Notes under the pieces: model-generated
Database searches by the model: none
Told to the model about the DNA's origin: nothing
Seen by the model: the letters and a program-made list of their open reading frames with translations, nothing else
Source of the DNA: Actinomortierella ambigua
Lineage: Eukaryota > Mortierellomycota > Mortierellomycetes > Mortierellales > Mortierellaceae
NCBI GenBank assembly: GCA_016098155.1
Contig: JAAAJB010000070.1
Coordinates: 1-64,000, forward strand
Reading direction: 5' to 3'
DNA: 64,000 nucleotides
Made by a program: the position numbers and the translations under genes
In this document: one piece after another, positions 31,020 through 43,662 of the stretch
How positions within the stretch are numbered: position 1 is the stretch's first letter
Layout: each line of letters starts with the position of its first letter

Positions 31020-34000
31020 TTATGCAGAGTTGGCCTGAGCCCTGGCCTGAGCCTTGGCAGCCATCTGGTTCAGGGCCGAACCGAACTTGAACCACTGGAT
31101 CTGGTCAGAGTTGAAGGAGTGGTTCAGGGTGATGTCGAGCTCGGCACCAGTGGGCTTCTTGACGTGCAGGGTCAGGGGAACGCCCTCCTGGAAGGTGGTC
31201 AAGCCACGGATCGAAACCTTGTCAGCGGGGTCAATCTTCTCGTAGTCGGCAGGGTTAGCGAAGGTCAGGGGCAGCAGACCCTGCTTCTTGCAGTTGGTCT
31301 CGTGGATACGAGCGAACGACTTGACGATGACGGCAGCACCACCCAGGTGGCGAACCTCGAGGGCAGCGTGCTCACGGGAGGAACCCTCACCGTAGTTCTC
31401 GTCACCAATGACGACCCAGGGGATGTCGTGGGCCTTGTAGTCACGGGCAACGGCAGGGACAGCGTCGAACTTGCCGGTCAGACGGTTCTTGATGCTGTTG
31501 GCCTCACCGTTCTCAATGTTGATGGCACCGATCAACATGTTGTTCGAGATGTTGTCCAAGTGACCACGGAACTTGAGCCAGGGACCGGCCATCGAGATGT
31601 GATCGGTCGTGCACTTGCCCTTGACCTTGATCAGGACGGGGATGTCCTCAATGTCCTTGCCATCCCACTTCTTGAAGGGCTCCAGAAGCTGGAGACGGTT
31701 CGAGGTGGGCGAGACAGCAACCTTGACCGAGCTCTTGTCGGTGGTGGGGGGGACATAGGTGTCCTCACCGGGGTCGTAGCCGCGGGGAGGAAGCTCGTTG
31801 CCGCTGGGGTCCGAGAACTTGAAGGGCTTGCCATCGGCACCAATCAGAGTGTCGGTGATGGGGTTGAAGGTCAGGTCACCGGCAAAGACCATGGCAGTGA
31901 CAAGCTCGGGCGAGGCGACGAAAGCGTGGGTCTTGGGGTTGGCATCGTTACGACCAGTGAAGTTACGGTTGTACGAGGTAATGATCGAGTTGGGGGTGCC
32001 CTTGGGGACATCGGTACGGTCCCACTGACCAATGCAGGGACCGCAGGCGTTGGCAAGGACGACACCACCGGCCTCGTTCATGATACCCATCTGACCATCA
32101 CGCTCGATGGTGGCGCGAATCTGCTCGGAACCAGGGGTGATGGTGTAGATCGACTTGGCCTTCAGACCGTGATCCAGAGCCTCCTTGGCAATCGAGGCCG
32201 AGCGCGACATGTCCTCGTACGAGGAGTTGGTGCACGAACCGATCAATCCGACCTTGAGCTCCTGAGGCCAGTTGTTCTTGATGGCAGTCTCCTTGAACTT
32301 GGAGAGGGGAGTGGCCAGATCGGGGGTGAAGGGACCGTTGATGTGAGGCTCGAGGGTGTTGAGGTCGATCTCGATGACCTGGTCGTAGTGGGCACCCTCA
32401 TCGGCGCGCAGGTTGTGGGCAAAGTTGTTGGCCCAGTTGGCAATGTAGGGACGCTTGGTGGCGTTCAGGTAGTCAGCCATGCGCGAGTTGTAGGGGAACA
32501 TGGAGGTGGTGGCACCAATCTCAGCACCCATGTTACAGATGGTGGCCATGCCCGTGCACGAGAGATGGTCGACACCGGGGCCAAAGTACTCGACGATGGC
32601 ACCAGTACCACCCTTGACGGTAAGGATACCGGCGACCTTCAGGATGACGTCCTTAGCGGAGGTCCAGCCAGACAACTTGCCCGTGAGACGGACACCGATG
32701 ACCTTGGGGCACTTGAGCTCCCAAGGAATGTCAGCCATGACATCGACAGCATCAGCTCCACCGACACCGATGGCAACCATGCCGAGACCACCGGCGTTGG
32801 GGGTGTGGGAATCGGTACCGATCATGAGACCACCAGGGAAGGCATAGTTCTCCAGAATGATCTGGTGAATAATACCGGAACCGGGCTTCCAGAAGCCGAG
32901 ACCATACTTGGCGCACGAGGAGGCCAAGAAGTCGTAGACCTCACCGTTGATGTCCTTGGCACGGCTCAAATCCTTGACACCACCCTTCTGGGCCTCAATC
33001 AAGTGGTCGCAGTGGACGGTCGAGGGGACGGCAACGTTGGGGAGACCAGCCGACATGAACTGAAGCAGAGCCATCTATTTGGTTGGTGGTTGTCGGTTTG
33101 TGACCATGTTCCGAAACACAAAGAGTCAGTATTTTTTTTGTCTTTCCCTGATCAATTGACTTTTTAGATTTCTCTTCCCATCAGCAGATCAGATATGGTG
33201 ACCACCCGAAGCCGGGGTCGGATCAAATAATTTACCTGGGCGGTGGCATCCTGGCAGGCAACACGATCGGGGCGAAGCTTGAGGTAGGACTTGCCACGCT
33301 CAATGACCTGGTTGTGAGCATCGTCCAAGTGACCATAGACGACCTTCTCGGCAAGGGTCAGGGGGTGGTTGAGTCTGGAGAGAGGCAGAAGGTTCAAAGA
33401 CAGGAGCAACAGAACAGCCGACGAGAAAACCAAAGATACCGACAAGCGACATTATCATATGCGAGGCACACGATGACGGAGAAGGAGGCGTACGGAAACG
33501 GATCGAAAGTAAACAGCAAGAGGTTTGTCCAATCATATTCGAGAGCAGCCCAGCAGAGAGCAAGAATAGAGTTTGGAGAGCACGAAGAGTGGGGGTGAAG
33601 GACATGCGATCAAGAGGGATGTTTTGTTTTTGTGTTTGAGAAATCAGTGGACACGAAGACCGAGAGTGGAGAATTGAGGGATAAAAAAAAATTGAGCGCT
33701 GTTAGAAATCCCATATCGAGAAGTGTATCCTGATCGTGATCATAATCATGCATGCATGCTATGAGAACTTGCCTCTTGCGGACAATGGAGAGGTTGTCCT
33801 CAATACGCTGGTAGTTGATGTACTGGTCCTTCTCCAGGTTGGACATCTGGACCTTGACGCCAGTGGCAGCCTGGGCGGCGAAAGTACGGCGGATGGGGGC
33901 CTTGACGCTGACGGCAGCAGCAGCCTAGAGGGGGGGAGAGATCAGCAAGGAACAAATAATAGAGGGAGGGAACGAGATAGCTGCACGTTAGTACAATCCA

Positions 34001-34674
34001 TGCATGACAAAAGAACACGAACGCGCGACCCAACACACACGCGCTAAAGATTCCCCGAGAGAAGGATTGATCCTCCCACCACATCGGATCACAGTGACGC
34101 AAAAGACACACAATGGTATGAAAGGGGGGGGATGGTGGGTGGTGGGCTGGGCTAGGGCTGGCTTCCAATAGCGCTCTACCACGAAATAGAGCGTATTTGG
34201 CACTGCCGAGCCCTCCTAGCCTTTGTGGATAAACATACTCTCTCCTCTGTACTTGAGACGAGAGGAGAGTTTATCATATCGACATCTGAACGAACACAAG
34301 TGCGTCGCCGTATGGAGTATGCGGGGTAAGGTTGGCGCCTCAACCCAATCAAACAAAGGTTGGAATTGCCACAAATCACTGATTCAGCCATGAGCCGTCA
34401 TTTGCATTGTGGTCGTGTGATTGATCTCCAGCCCCGTGCTGATGCCAACCCCTTCCTTCTCGCAAAAGAGTTTCAGTGTCGTGGCGCCACTGTCTCTCGG
34501 ACTACAGTGCCGGTGTATCCGTGTGCGGAGGACTGATCCTGCTGCTCCGAAAGGGACAAGTGACTCGAGGAACACCGATCCTGAGCGAGATATATGGTGG
34601 CGAACATGGCATGCGAACCGGCAACCAAAGAGGCGAAAGATATTTACCTTCCACGAGGAACGGAGACCGAACAT
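31020..34674 (-). CDS. ACO1: Mitochondrial aconitate hydratase
   Basis: The exons are complement 34648..34674, 33773..33924, 33236..33374 and 31020..33074, giving 790 aa. It interconverts citrate and isocitrate in the TCA cycle. The 9-codon first exon joined to exon 2 makes a typical mitochondrial presequence: MFGLRSSWK, then Ala-rich sequence and PIRRTF. The Fe-S cluster cysteines are present (GSCTNS near residue 385, CGPCIG near 451), as are [12 protein letters not shown] and the swivel-domain signature [15 protein letters not shown]. Intron 1 is 723 bp. Intron 2 starts with GC (AG-GCAAGT at 33774..33767, descending); reading it as GT-AG would break the frame. A 731-codon open frame on the opposite strand is an antisense shadow. 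Confidence 0.96.
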
Positions 34675-34880
34675 TATGTATATGTATTATGAGGAAGGAT
34701 GAAAAGGGAAGAAAGGCCTGAAAGGAGGAGTGGAGTGGAGAGGGTAAGGTGGGAGGAGAAGAGGGTGGGAGGGGAGGGTGATGGTGATGGAGGGGGGCTT
34801 TCTGTCTTCAGGAGGAACAGATGTAGAGAAGAAGAAGAAAAAAAAAGGGAACAGGAAAAAGCGAGGCGCGGTGATGAACA

Positions 34881-34888
34881 CTTTTATA
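34881..34888 (-). promoter_or_regulatory. TATA box of ACO1
   Basis: The minus strand reads TATAAAAG about 210 bp upstream of the ACO1 start, followed by a pyrimidine-rich stretch as in strong fungal promoters. Position and consensus only. Confidence 0.45.
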
Positions 34889-37045
34889 CGACCTCGGAGA
34901 TCCTCCTCCGTCGATACGGCCTAACAACATCATCGAACAGAGTTTGATTCGGAGGACAAATTTGGCGCGGGCCATGCAAAGTTGAGGGGCTCAAGTTGTC
35001 ACCCTGCTGCTCAGCAACGTGAAATCAAGAATCCCGGCCCCTCCTCTCCGTCCCTCTCCCCCCTCCTCTCTCTCCCTCCTTCTTCTTCTTCTTTCTGCTG
35101 TTGCTCACATTTAGATGCTGGGTGGCAGCCATAAGTAGCGTAGCGTCGCACTATGTACAGTACTTGATAAGGAGAGAGAGTCACCAGTTCATCCCCAAAA
35201 AGCCGACTGCGTCGTCATTTTTTTTTCTTTGTTCGTCCGCCCTCGCTCCTCAATGCGGCAATGCGATGACAAGAATCGTCGCGACAAAGAGGGGGGACAG
35301 GTGTGCATTGTGGACCACCCTTTGTCGTTCTCGCCTTTACCCCGCATAATCCTATGAGCCCCTCTTGAGAAACGCAGATGTGTTTCGATAAAGTAATATG
35401 AATACTACTACTACTGTACTTGCCCATCTCCACTCCCCCTCCTTCCCTCTTTTCTCTCTTTCTCTCTCTCTCTCTTTCTCTCTTGGTAAGGATGATTACT
35501 CGCTTCACCCACAATGTTTGTGTGGAACACCACAGAGTGAAAGGACATTCTATGCCTGTGCGCATCCTTTTGCTGATCAGACGAGCTGTCAACCCGCTCT
35601 CACTCAAAGCATGCTTTATGACTTTTGGGGATGTGTTGAATGTACATCTGCTGTTGAACTTTTTTACTCCATGTATCTTGAATTGGCACATGACAGCGCG
35701 GTAAGCAAGGAAAATTCGGAAAAGTGAGCGAAGAGTAGTGTAGTTGCAGTAGTCGTGGTAGTAGGGAAGGAGAGACAAGACATGGAGCAAACAGAAACCA
35801 AACTGTATTATTATTGTGAATTGTTTACACCATCAGTGTCAAAAATCTTCCCCCGCACCTTTCCCTTTTGAAGAAGGAGAGCGCCGAACACCCCAACACA
35901 CCTTCCCTCCCCCCCTTTACAACGCACAAGCATCGTCAACAACAATAATGTAAAACACGAAAAAGTACGGGGAAGACAACACTGCAGCTTTGTGTCCCAT
36001 CGCACACATACACACAGACAACAACACATTTCCTCCCTCTCCATTGTGATAATGATGATGAGAATGATTGACCATATTCCCTAGAATAGTCTACACTGTT
36101 ATCTCGCCCTTTCCATCACTTTTGCTTGCTGGGAAGAACACATGAGCTGCCATCCTCTCCTCCCATACACGACTCCCGGAATTTGGGTTTAGCCCATCTC
36201 AGATTCCTCTTTACCTTCAATCTCGGTCTTTCACAACGTGTCAAGAAGAGAGCAGCAAAGAAAGAAGGAAGGAACGATCGTTGGTACGATTCTCCGAATC
36301 CGGCGTGAGAGTACCTCCCCCCCCTCCCCTTTTGCAGCTCCGATCAAGATAGATAGCACATCACTGCTGCTACTTGGCTGGAGTTTAAAAAAAGACTGGC
36401 AGTATAATAATATTTATTGTACGGTACGTGTATCGCCCCGCTGCTGCTGCTGCTGTTGTTCACTCGTGCCTGACCTAATTCCTCATGACATGAGAGGTCG
36501 TCTAGGCCAGTTTCTCTCCGCTCTTTAAATACGTCGCCTTTTTCTCCACCAAACACCTTAAGACTTGATTTCCCTTCCCACCCTTTCTCTCTAACCCTGT
36601 CATATGGAGGACAGATTGTCTCTCCGACTATGCCCTTCCGAACAGCCACTGTTCCACCATCAGTGCTTTTTTTTTTTTTTTTTTTTTGACAACAGTACAC
36701 TACACCCCTACTTGACCTACCCCCCTTTCTTAAGCGGAGATCCAATAGAGTACTATAGTGGCGAGGGTTGTGTGGAGATTTCATGTTGTCAAAAATTCCC
36801 AAGACTGAACTGTTGCAGTCAGCAACAGGTTGTTTGAGGAAGCTGGAAGGAAGATTGAAAGTCGCATATACTGCGTCTCCTCTCCTTTCCCTATTTCGGG
36901 CAACGGTCCAATCAGACCCTGTGTACTTTCAGGGCGCAGACACACACACACACGCAAGAGATTCACACATCCTCAAAAGGATTGATCTGAATTCACTAGC
37001 TCATCTTAGCGCGCCGCTAAAACAGAAACGATTGCATACCCAGTC
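34889..37045. other. Divergent intergenic region ACO1/methyltransferase
   Basis: It contains CT-rich tracts (35040-35095, 35440-35484) and a run of about 22 T at 36667..36688. No gene supported; the remote parts may hold regulatory sequence for both genes. Confidence 0.45.
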
Positions 37046-38242
37046 ATGAGTCCAGGTCCTCTCACCACTCCACAGGAACAAGAAGAGCTGCAGCCACAGG
37101 ACCCTGCCATCAAGGTTGCTCAGCTTTGCATTCAAGACCATGCATCCATCACCACCACTACCACCACCTCCACCTCCACCACCACCACCACTTCCATGGG
37201 CCAACGGGGCCAGAAGGACGGCAGTGACAGCAGCGACTTTAGCGGCGACAGTGACTCTGAGGAATACACCATGAAACGATTCCTCAAGCTCAACTCTTCC
37301 TCCTCGACAACTCCCTCTGCCGCCCCACCCACGACAGTGTCGGCCCACAACACACTAGCACCGTTGGTGGCGCTGCACCTGCCTGTGACCAAGGACCAGC
37401 AGGTGTACTCGTACCCGGGCGCACCGGGCGTGTCGATCGAGCTCATGCAGGACTCGCGAGGTGGTTGTGGTGGCAAGATCTGGGAGGCGGGCGATTTCCT
37501 GTGCCGGTACCTGATCCACATGAAGCAACAGGCAAAACTCCAGGAGGAGGAACTTGGTGGTGGTGGCCACGATTTGCCCATGTCGTCGCTCACCCCTCGG
37601 TTTCCGCAGCTCGACTACTGTGAGGCGACGAAGAAGGATACAACAAAACAAAACAAAAGTCCATTGATCCTCGAATTGGGCAGTGGTACGGGTCTCGTTG
37701 GACTGTATGCCGCGAAACTGTTCCCCGGCGCCACCGTTCACATCACTGATCAGATCCCCATGATGCCGATCATGGAGGCTAATCTTCAGCTCAATGGACT
37801 GCAACAGTCAACAAAGGCTCTGGAGCTTAACTGGGGAGAGCCGAAGCCTGAGGATGCTCCCATCCCTGACGTTGTATGTATACCCCCCCACCTCTTCTTT
37901 CTTGTGACACGGTGATCCGGTTAGGATGTCAACTCCCAACAAGTGTTATGGAGATAAAGTGTCTTATCAAAGTTTTCATTTTGTCTCATCTAGATCCTAC
38001 TGGCAGACTGTGTCTACCACGAAGTCGCCTTCCAACCACTGGTCCAGACCCTGAAGGACTACTCGACAAGAGAGACTTGTATTCTGCTCGCCTACAAGAA
38101 GCGACGCAAGGCCGACAAACGCTTCTTCACCTTGCTTCGCAAGCACTTTGACTGTGTCGAGATCAAAACCTACCCAGATTATACCATCTACTCGCGTGCC
38201 GGCGTCTATTTGTATGATATCAAGCGCAAGGCCAGCAAGTAG
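37046..38242 (+). CDS. METTL21-type protein-lysine methyltransferase
   Basis: The exons are 37046..37873 and 37994..38242, giving 358 aa. The family 16 (seven-beta-strand) methyltransferase fold is shown by the AdoMet-binding motif LELGSGTGLVGLYA near residue 210, the acidic loop HITDQ, and ILLADCVYHEVAFQPL at the start of exon 2. The last contains the D-x-x-Y motif typical of METTL21-like protein methyltransferases. The substrate is not predictable; yeast relatives modify translation factors and human METTL21D modifies VCP. The N-terminal 110 residues are Thr/Ser-rich and acidic, and a Gly/Lys-rich insertion precedes motif I. No targeting signal is seen, so it is probably cytosolic. Confidence 0.85.
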
Positions 38243-38590
38243 TTCCTATATTTCTCACACATATATACAATCATTTCATCTCATTTCTCATGTGAAATTG
38301 TAGTATTTTGGAGAAATTTCATAATGTTTAAAGAGGTTTTTTGCTTTTCTGAGGTGGATGGTAGGAGTAAAGGGTACATGAAGAACTAGTAAAAGGCTTA
38401 CAGAAGAAAAGAATGTGGGCGGAGGAGGAGGAGGAGGGTGGGGGGAAAGGCGCTACATGAGAGGAGGGGTTGTACAAAAAGAAAATGAAATACAGTAAAA
38501 TAAAAAAAAACTAATGCTACCTTTTTGGTTTTTTTTTCTTCCTTTGAGATTAACGCGTCGTTCTCTTGCTTTTTTTTGGAGGGGAGTTGC

Positions 38591-38738
38591 TTATAAAGCA
38601 GCATCTGGTTCTGGTCCTAAAGGTCTTGTCTGGATCGTGACCCGCCGTTGGACGCCCGTCTTTTGAACATCCAATCCTTGCTCGCTCAGCTCCTTCCTCA
38701 ACAGCTCTTTAGCAGCCCGCCGTGCCTCATCCTGTCCA

Positions 38739-38771
<33 letters not shown>

Positions 38772-40472
38772 ACCTCCACACCCTCTTCCTCCCATCGCGG
38801 TCGCCGTAATGACTTGCGGAACGTGTCTGCTATCAGCCGTGCATCACCTGCTGAAATCACCGGCTCGAGTGATGGTCGCTGACCACCACCACCACCGCCG
38901 AGGCTAATGCTGCTAGCGCTGCCTGCTCCGTGGAACCGCACTGAATTCTGTTGTTGGTAGGGTAGTGGTTGTTGTTGTGGTGGTTGTTGTTGTTGTTGCT
39001 GATACTCCTGTGAAGGGTAATCTCTCACCGAGGACGATGACGACAACGGCGACGGTGCTCCTCGGTGTTGGTCCAGTGTCGACGGCCGTCGCTCTTCCAA
39101 CGGTACCACAATCGTCGGGATCGGCTCCGGCGTGCTATAGCCCGAGAGCGCATGGGCACCCTGGATCATCGCAGTATTCGACCGTACGGTCGTGGAAGAG
39201 TTTCGACTGCCCGCCAGACCGGCGGCTGCAGCAGCTGCAGCTGCAGCTGCTACTCCTTCAAAGTCGGATTTTCGCTCCGAGCCACTAAAGCCACTGCCAG
39301 TAGCACCACCAGCAGCAGCAGCTGCTGCTGCTGCTGCAGCGGCACCTTTCCCAACCGACCCGTTTCTAGGAGAGCTGGGCTCCGGCAGGGTCCTGAAATG
39401 CGCATGCTCACGCATGTACCGTCTCCGTGTCCTAAACACCTGTGCGATCGCCACCGCAGCGATGACGATGGCCACAGAGCCGGCGACGATCAGGCCGACG
39501 GCCAGCGATGAGAGGGAGGTCTGTTCAAAGGAGTTGTTGGGTGGTGGTGAGGATGGTGCTGGTGGTTGTACGGCGCCCGGTGGTACTAGCACGGATTCGT
39601 TGCTATTGCCCGGCGCGTGGGTAAAGGTCGCTGTTGCTGTTTGCGAGAGTGACTGGGTGAGGGTGGGAGAGATACCGGGTGACACGCTGTTGGTTGGGAT
39701 GGGTGTTGGCGTGCCACTGACATATTGTTGGGTGCCTAAAAAAGTGCATTGTATATAAAAAGAATGGTGTGTGGGGGGGGGGAAAGGGGTGGAGAGAGAG
39801 AGAGATCAGAAGCCCGAAACATCACGAGAATCTTAGGGATGAAACCTACCAAAAGATGTGCCTGCAGGTACATTATTATCCAGGAACACTTTTGTCTCTC
39901 TCACCCACCCACTCTCTCTCTCTTTCTCATTCTCTCTCTTTCTGTCGCACACGCACATATGATCTCTCACTCACACACCTGCATTCTCTCTCTCTCTATC
40001 TATCCCTCCATCTAAAAAGCTTGACTTACGAATCAAAAGGAAATCACTCGAGTTGACGGTACGGTGTGTTCCGTCGAGTGGTTTGTCCGGGGAAATAAAG
40101 ACGATTCTGCAGGTGCGATTGACGGGCAGGTTATCCGGGTACATGCTGGCGTCCTTGCGTGAGGCCAGCATGCCGAGGCTGACCTCGGCGTTTTGCTGGA
40201 GCAGCAGTTGCCAGTTGTTGGTCTCGTCGACCAGGTACACGTCCACCTTCTCGTACTGGTCAAAGGGTGTCATGTTGGTTGGGTTCCAGATCACAGACGC
40301 AAAGTCCGCGTCCTGAGTCCATACGCTACCCGCCGCGGGAGCACACACTGGTCCTTTTGTGCATACTGTTTTTTGTTGTTGTTGTCAAAAAAGAGTACAT
40401 ACAGTGGGGGGAAAAATAGAAAAAAAGAAAGACACGCAGCACATACACAAAAAGGCAGTGGAGTGGGGTCAT
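38591..40472 (-). CDS. Kre9/Knh1-like single-pass membrane protein
   Basis: The exons are complement 38591..39735 and 40030..40365, plus a proposed first exon 40403..40472 coding a hydrophobic leader (MTPLHCLFVYVLRVFLFFYF); total 516 aa. The proposed first intron would be only 37 nt, so the start is uncertain. Exon 2 encodes an Ig-like domain of the Kre9/Knh1 type (GSVWTQDADFASVIW, then VDVYLVDE and CRIVFIS to SDFLLI), found in fungal wall beta-glucan proteins. Then come a Ser/Thr/Pro stalk, one membrane segment (AVGLIVAGSVAIVIAAVAI) and a basic stop-transfer (RTRRRY). The cytoplasmic tail has two poly-Ala tracts, Gln-rich repeats and a run of 12 Asp. The layout suggests a wall-to-cytoplasm sensor or anchor; that role is inferred. 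Confidence 0.7.
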
Positions 40473-43400
40473 GTTAGATAGGGTAAGCAAAAAAATGTAC
40501 TCTACTACTACTGTCGCGGGATGGGAAAAAAAAGCTCGTGTTTGTACGCGTTGCTCGCTCCAAACAACTGCGGCGCCAGCTTTTGGTAGCTCACCCGACC
40601 ATGGTGTTTGGAGTGGACCAGGGGAGGGGAACGGGGGTTTAGGAGAAGGTGGGGGGGGGGGAGGAAGGCTTTTCTACTCCCCCTCTTGCTCTCTCATTCT
40701 CATGCCTTCTTCTCCAAGCCCAAGAATTGCAGGTCATGCAGCTCTAGTGCTGGTTGGCTGAAGCGACATGCGCGTCATTGATTTCAGGCGGAGCATCACA
40801 CAAAAGTGGCGGAGGGTGAGAGGAGCAGGAGAGGAGTGGAGTGAAGACCCGACTGGGAAAAAAAAATGAATGCGAGCAGGTGGCACAGCGTCGAAAAAAA
40901 AAGTACTAATCGCGCTTTGTTAATTTTAGATCAATCAACAAAAACTGTGTCAAGGCTGAGTGGGAAGACATGTTGAAAGCTTGTTGTGTCCGTGATGCTG
41001 TCATTGGCATTGTGGGTAGGCCAAGTGGGGTTGGTTGAGGAGTCCTGTTTGCATTCGAATACATGCTACGACTTTAAAGTGCTCTTTTGTCATTGTGTCT
41101 CTCTCTCTCCCTCCGCCCACATTAGCTTTTGACAGACAGTTCTCCGTGATGGCTCACAATCCAAACCCAGGTCGAGACAAAAAGGCGAGAGTAATAAAGG
41201 GAAAAATAAAAAAGAGCGGGGACTCTCTCCTTTTAGGTCTGTTCTTGTCACTGAACTCACAACGGTTCGCTCAGTGGGTCCCGATTGACCCCATGGAGGA
41301 TCGCGCGTGGGTCATGAGAAATTATTATTGTTGGGTGAGTGGCGGAGAGTGTGTTGTTATGGTTGTTGTTGTTGTTGCTGTTGTTGAAAGCAGTAAAAAA
41401 AATGGTGATACCAAGTGCTCACAGGGAAAAAGAAAGAAGAGAGAGAATGTTTTTGTTGTGGGCGCATGTGTGAACCTGTCCTGTGTGAGGGGAAGGGGCA
41501 GGAGAAAGAGGCCAGGGCCAGGGACGGAAAGGCAAAGGGGGCGGGATGTTGTGAGGAGGTCCAGATGGGAGAACCGATACTTGCCTGGTTCTTCGGCGCG
41601 AACGACTATAACGAGCAGCAGCAGCAGGAGGAGAAGGTGGTGGGGGGATGCTAGGGCAGAGTAGCCGTAGCGGAACGGATGCATGAAGGGGGGATAATGC
41701 TCTATGCTGGAGTGGAGTGGGGTGAGGGCGAGAGGGGGTACTGGTGGGATATGAACTCCAACAATTTTAAATAGAATATGGTCACAGACAGGCAGAGTAA
41801 GGCTCCCTTCTCTTTCTCTCTCTCCTCATACACACACACACGCTCAGCTCCTGTTGGGGGGTGCAACAGCAATGTTGTGAAGGTAGAGATACCAAGGATG
41901 GGAACGAGGGAGTGAGTGGATGGGATGTTGATGGTGAGAGAGTAAGGGTAAAGAAAAAGAAAGAGGCGACGAGAAGGAAAGAGAGAGCTGCAAGGAAGGA
42001 AGGTTTTGTTCGAGATTGAGAGAAAAGGACAAAAAAAAAAGAGTTTAGAAGGGTGGAACTTTGGTCTTATGGTCGAGACGTTGCCGTGGAGGATGAATGT
42101 CGAAGGCAGACCACTGACATTACAGGTGAATGGAGGAGGAATGGCCGAGAAGACTGTTGCGAGGAGGTAAGCAAGAGGAAGGGCCGTTGGACAGGGACAG
42201 GGGCAGGGGCAGGGGCAGGGACAAGGGCAGGGATGATGATGATGATAGCAGGGTTGATGATGGCAGGGATGATGGAACAGGAACAGGGGGAATAAAGTGC
42301 AAGACGAACAAAGGCGAGCGGCTGTGGGGCGAAGTTGACAGGAAGGATCAGAGATGAGAAAGAGCAAAAGAGAGAAAGAAGGAAAAAAAAGAGAGAGTGA
42401 GACAAGAAAAGAGAATGTCTGAATGCTTGTTTTTTTTTCTCTTCTTTTCCTGCTGGAAAACAAAGCAAAAGATGGACGGAAGAACAATTGAGTTTTTTGC
42501 AGTAGGCAGGCGTTCAGGATAATTCGATGTAAACTACAGCGAGCCTAGCGTCGTCCACCCCTCAAATTCCTGACCTTCGCTCTTCAATCATTCGCGTTCT
42601 GTCACTCTTGGGCCAAACTACGTGGGCAAGGTGTGCATATCTAGTGCTGTGTGCATTGTGGAGATCGGGCAGGTAATTGAGAGGACTGGGAATGGACTCC
42701 AAGCGGTCACTGCTCGATGAGCAACGAGATGAGTTTGTACAGCAGCCGGAATTCAGTCCCTGCCTGGCTCTCCCTTCCTCTCTTTCTCTGTCTGAATGTC
42801 TCTCTCTCTCTCTCTCTTCAGGCACCGCCCGATTTTTCGTCCCTTGCACTCACAATCACACTCGCATTTTCATGGATGAACTTTGGATGAGATGAGCAGA
42901 ATGTATCCGCGACATGTAAGGTGAGGCAAATCTCCGTTGAGCTTTTGATCGTGTCTGACCAAAACACTAACAACAACAATAGAGCACTCTCGCAGTATAT
43001 GAGAGCTCTATCTCGCTCTGTCTCTCGCTCTCCCGTCCCCTCAACCCCTCTCACAACCCTCTCTGTGCAGCAGCAACAGCAGCAGCAGTTTTCAAAATGC
43101 TCTCATCCAAGATTCTATCACTCCCACGACTCTTTCTATCCAGCACCGCTCTTCTTCTGCTGTCGCTGTTTCCGTTGTTGGTATTGAGGTTCGGCCTTAA
43201 TGGTCTTCCATCCTCTTGCCTCGTACCGTTCAATCGATTAAGCAAACTCTTTATGCCAATATAGCAAATAAAATAAGCAATCATAATAATATTATTATTC
43301 GGAATTCGTTATGGCATTTGGATATTTGCTTCACTTCTACTCCCTTCCCCCCCCCTTCGCTCTCTTTCGCCACACTTACACTCTCTCAATCTCTTCATGT

Positions 43401-43662
43401 GGGATACATCCAACTTCTTCTCCCCGTTCCGCAGGAGAGGAGGGATATCCCAGTAGACAGAAAAGATTGTTGCTGACAATCTTCTGGACCTGGACAGAGG
43501 AACAACAGAGAGAGAGCCATTTGTGTGACAAGCCGCGGAAACAATTGACTGGTCCAACGAGACACCACTATTTTTTTTGGTGGCAACGAGTCGTCTGTCC
43601 ACAATCCGAACTGTACTTTTCTTACATCATCTCAAAAATTTTATTGTAAGAAAAAAAATTGA
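40473..43662. other. Long spacer with low-complexity tracts
   Basis: No gene could be supported in 3.2 kb. It contains CT/GA tracts, GT-rich stretches (41340-41390) and the G-rich repeat at 42191. Several open frames on both strands are low-complexity only. Confidence 0.45.
42191..42250. repeat. (GGCAGG)n and (GAT)n tract
   Basis: A run of GACAGG/GGCAGG hexamers followed by GAT trinucleotides. The G-rich strand could form a quadruplex. Confidence 0.7.

Noticed and set aside
30972..33167. 731-codon open frame on the plus strand
   Set aside because: It is the exact antisense of aconitase exon 4; the low-complexity Gly/Val/Asp composition follows from the codon bias of the real gene.
38591..39685. 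Start of the membrane protein at 39685
   Set aside because: The codon there is GTG, and splice sites extend the frame upstream into the Kre9-like domain.
41149..41664. Open frames in the 40.5-43.6 kb spacer (for example MAHNPNPGRDKK, Ser/Pro-rich minus-strand frames)
   Set aside because: No domain, splice partner or conserved pattern; they follow GA/CT tracts.
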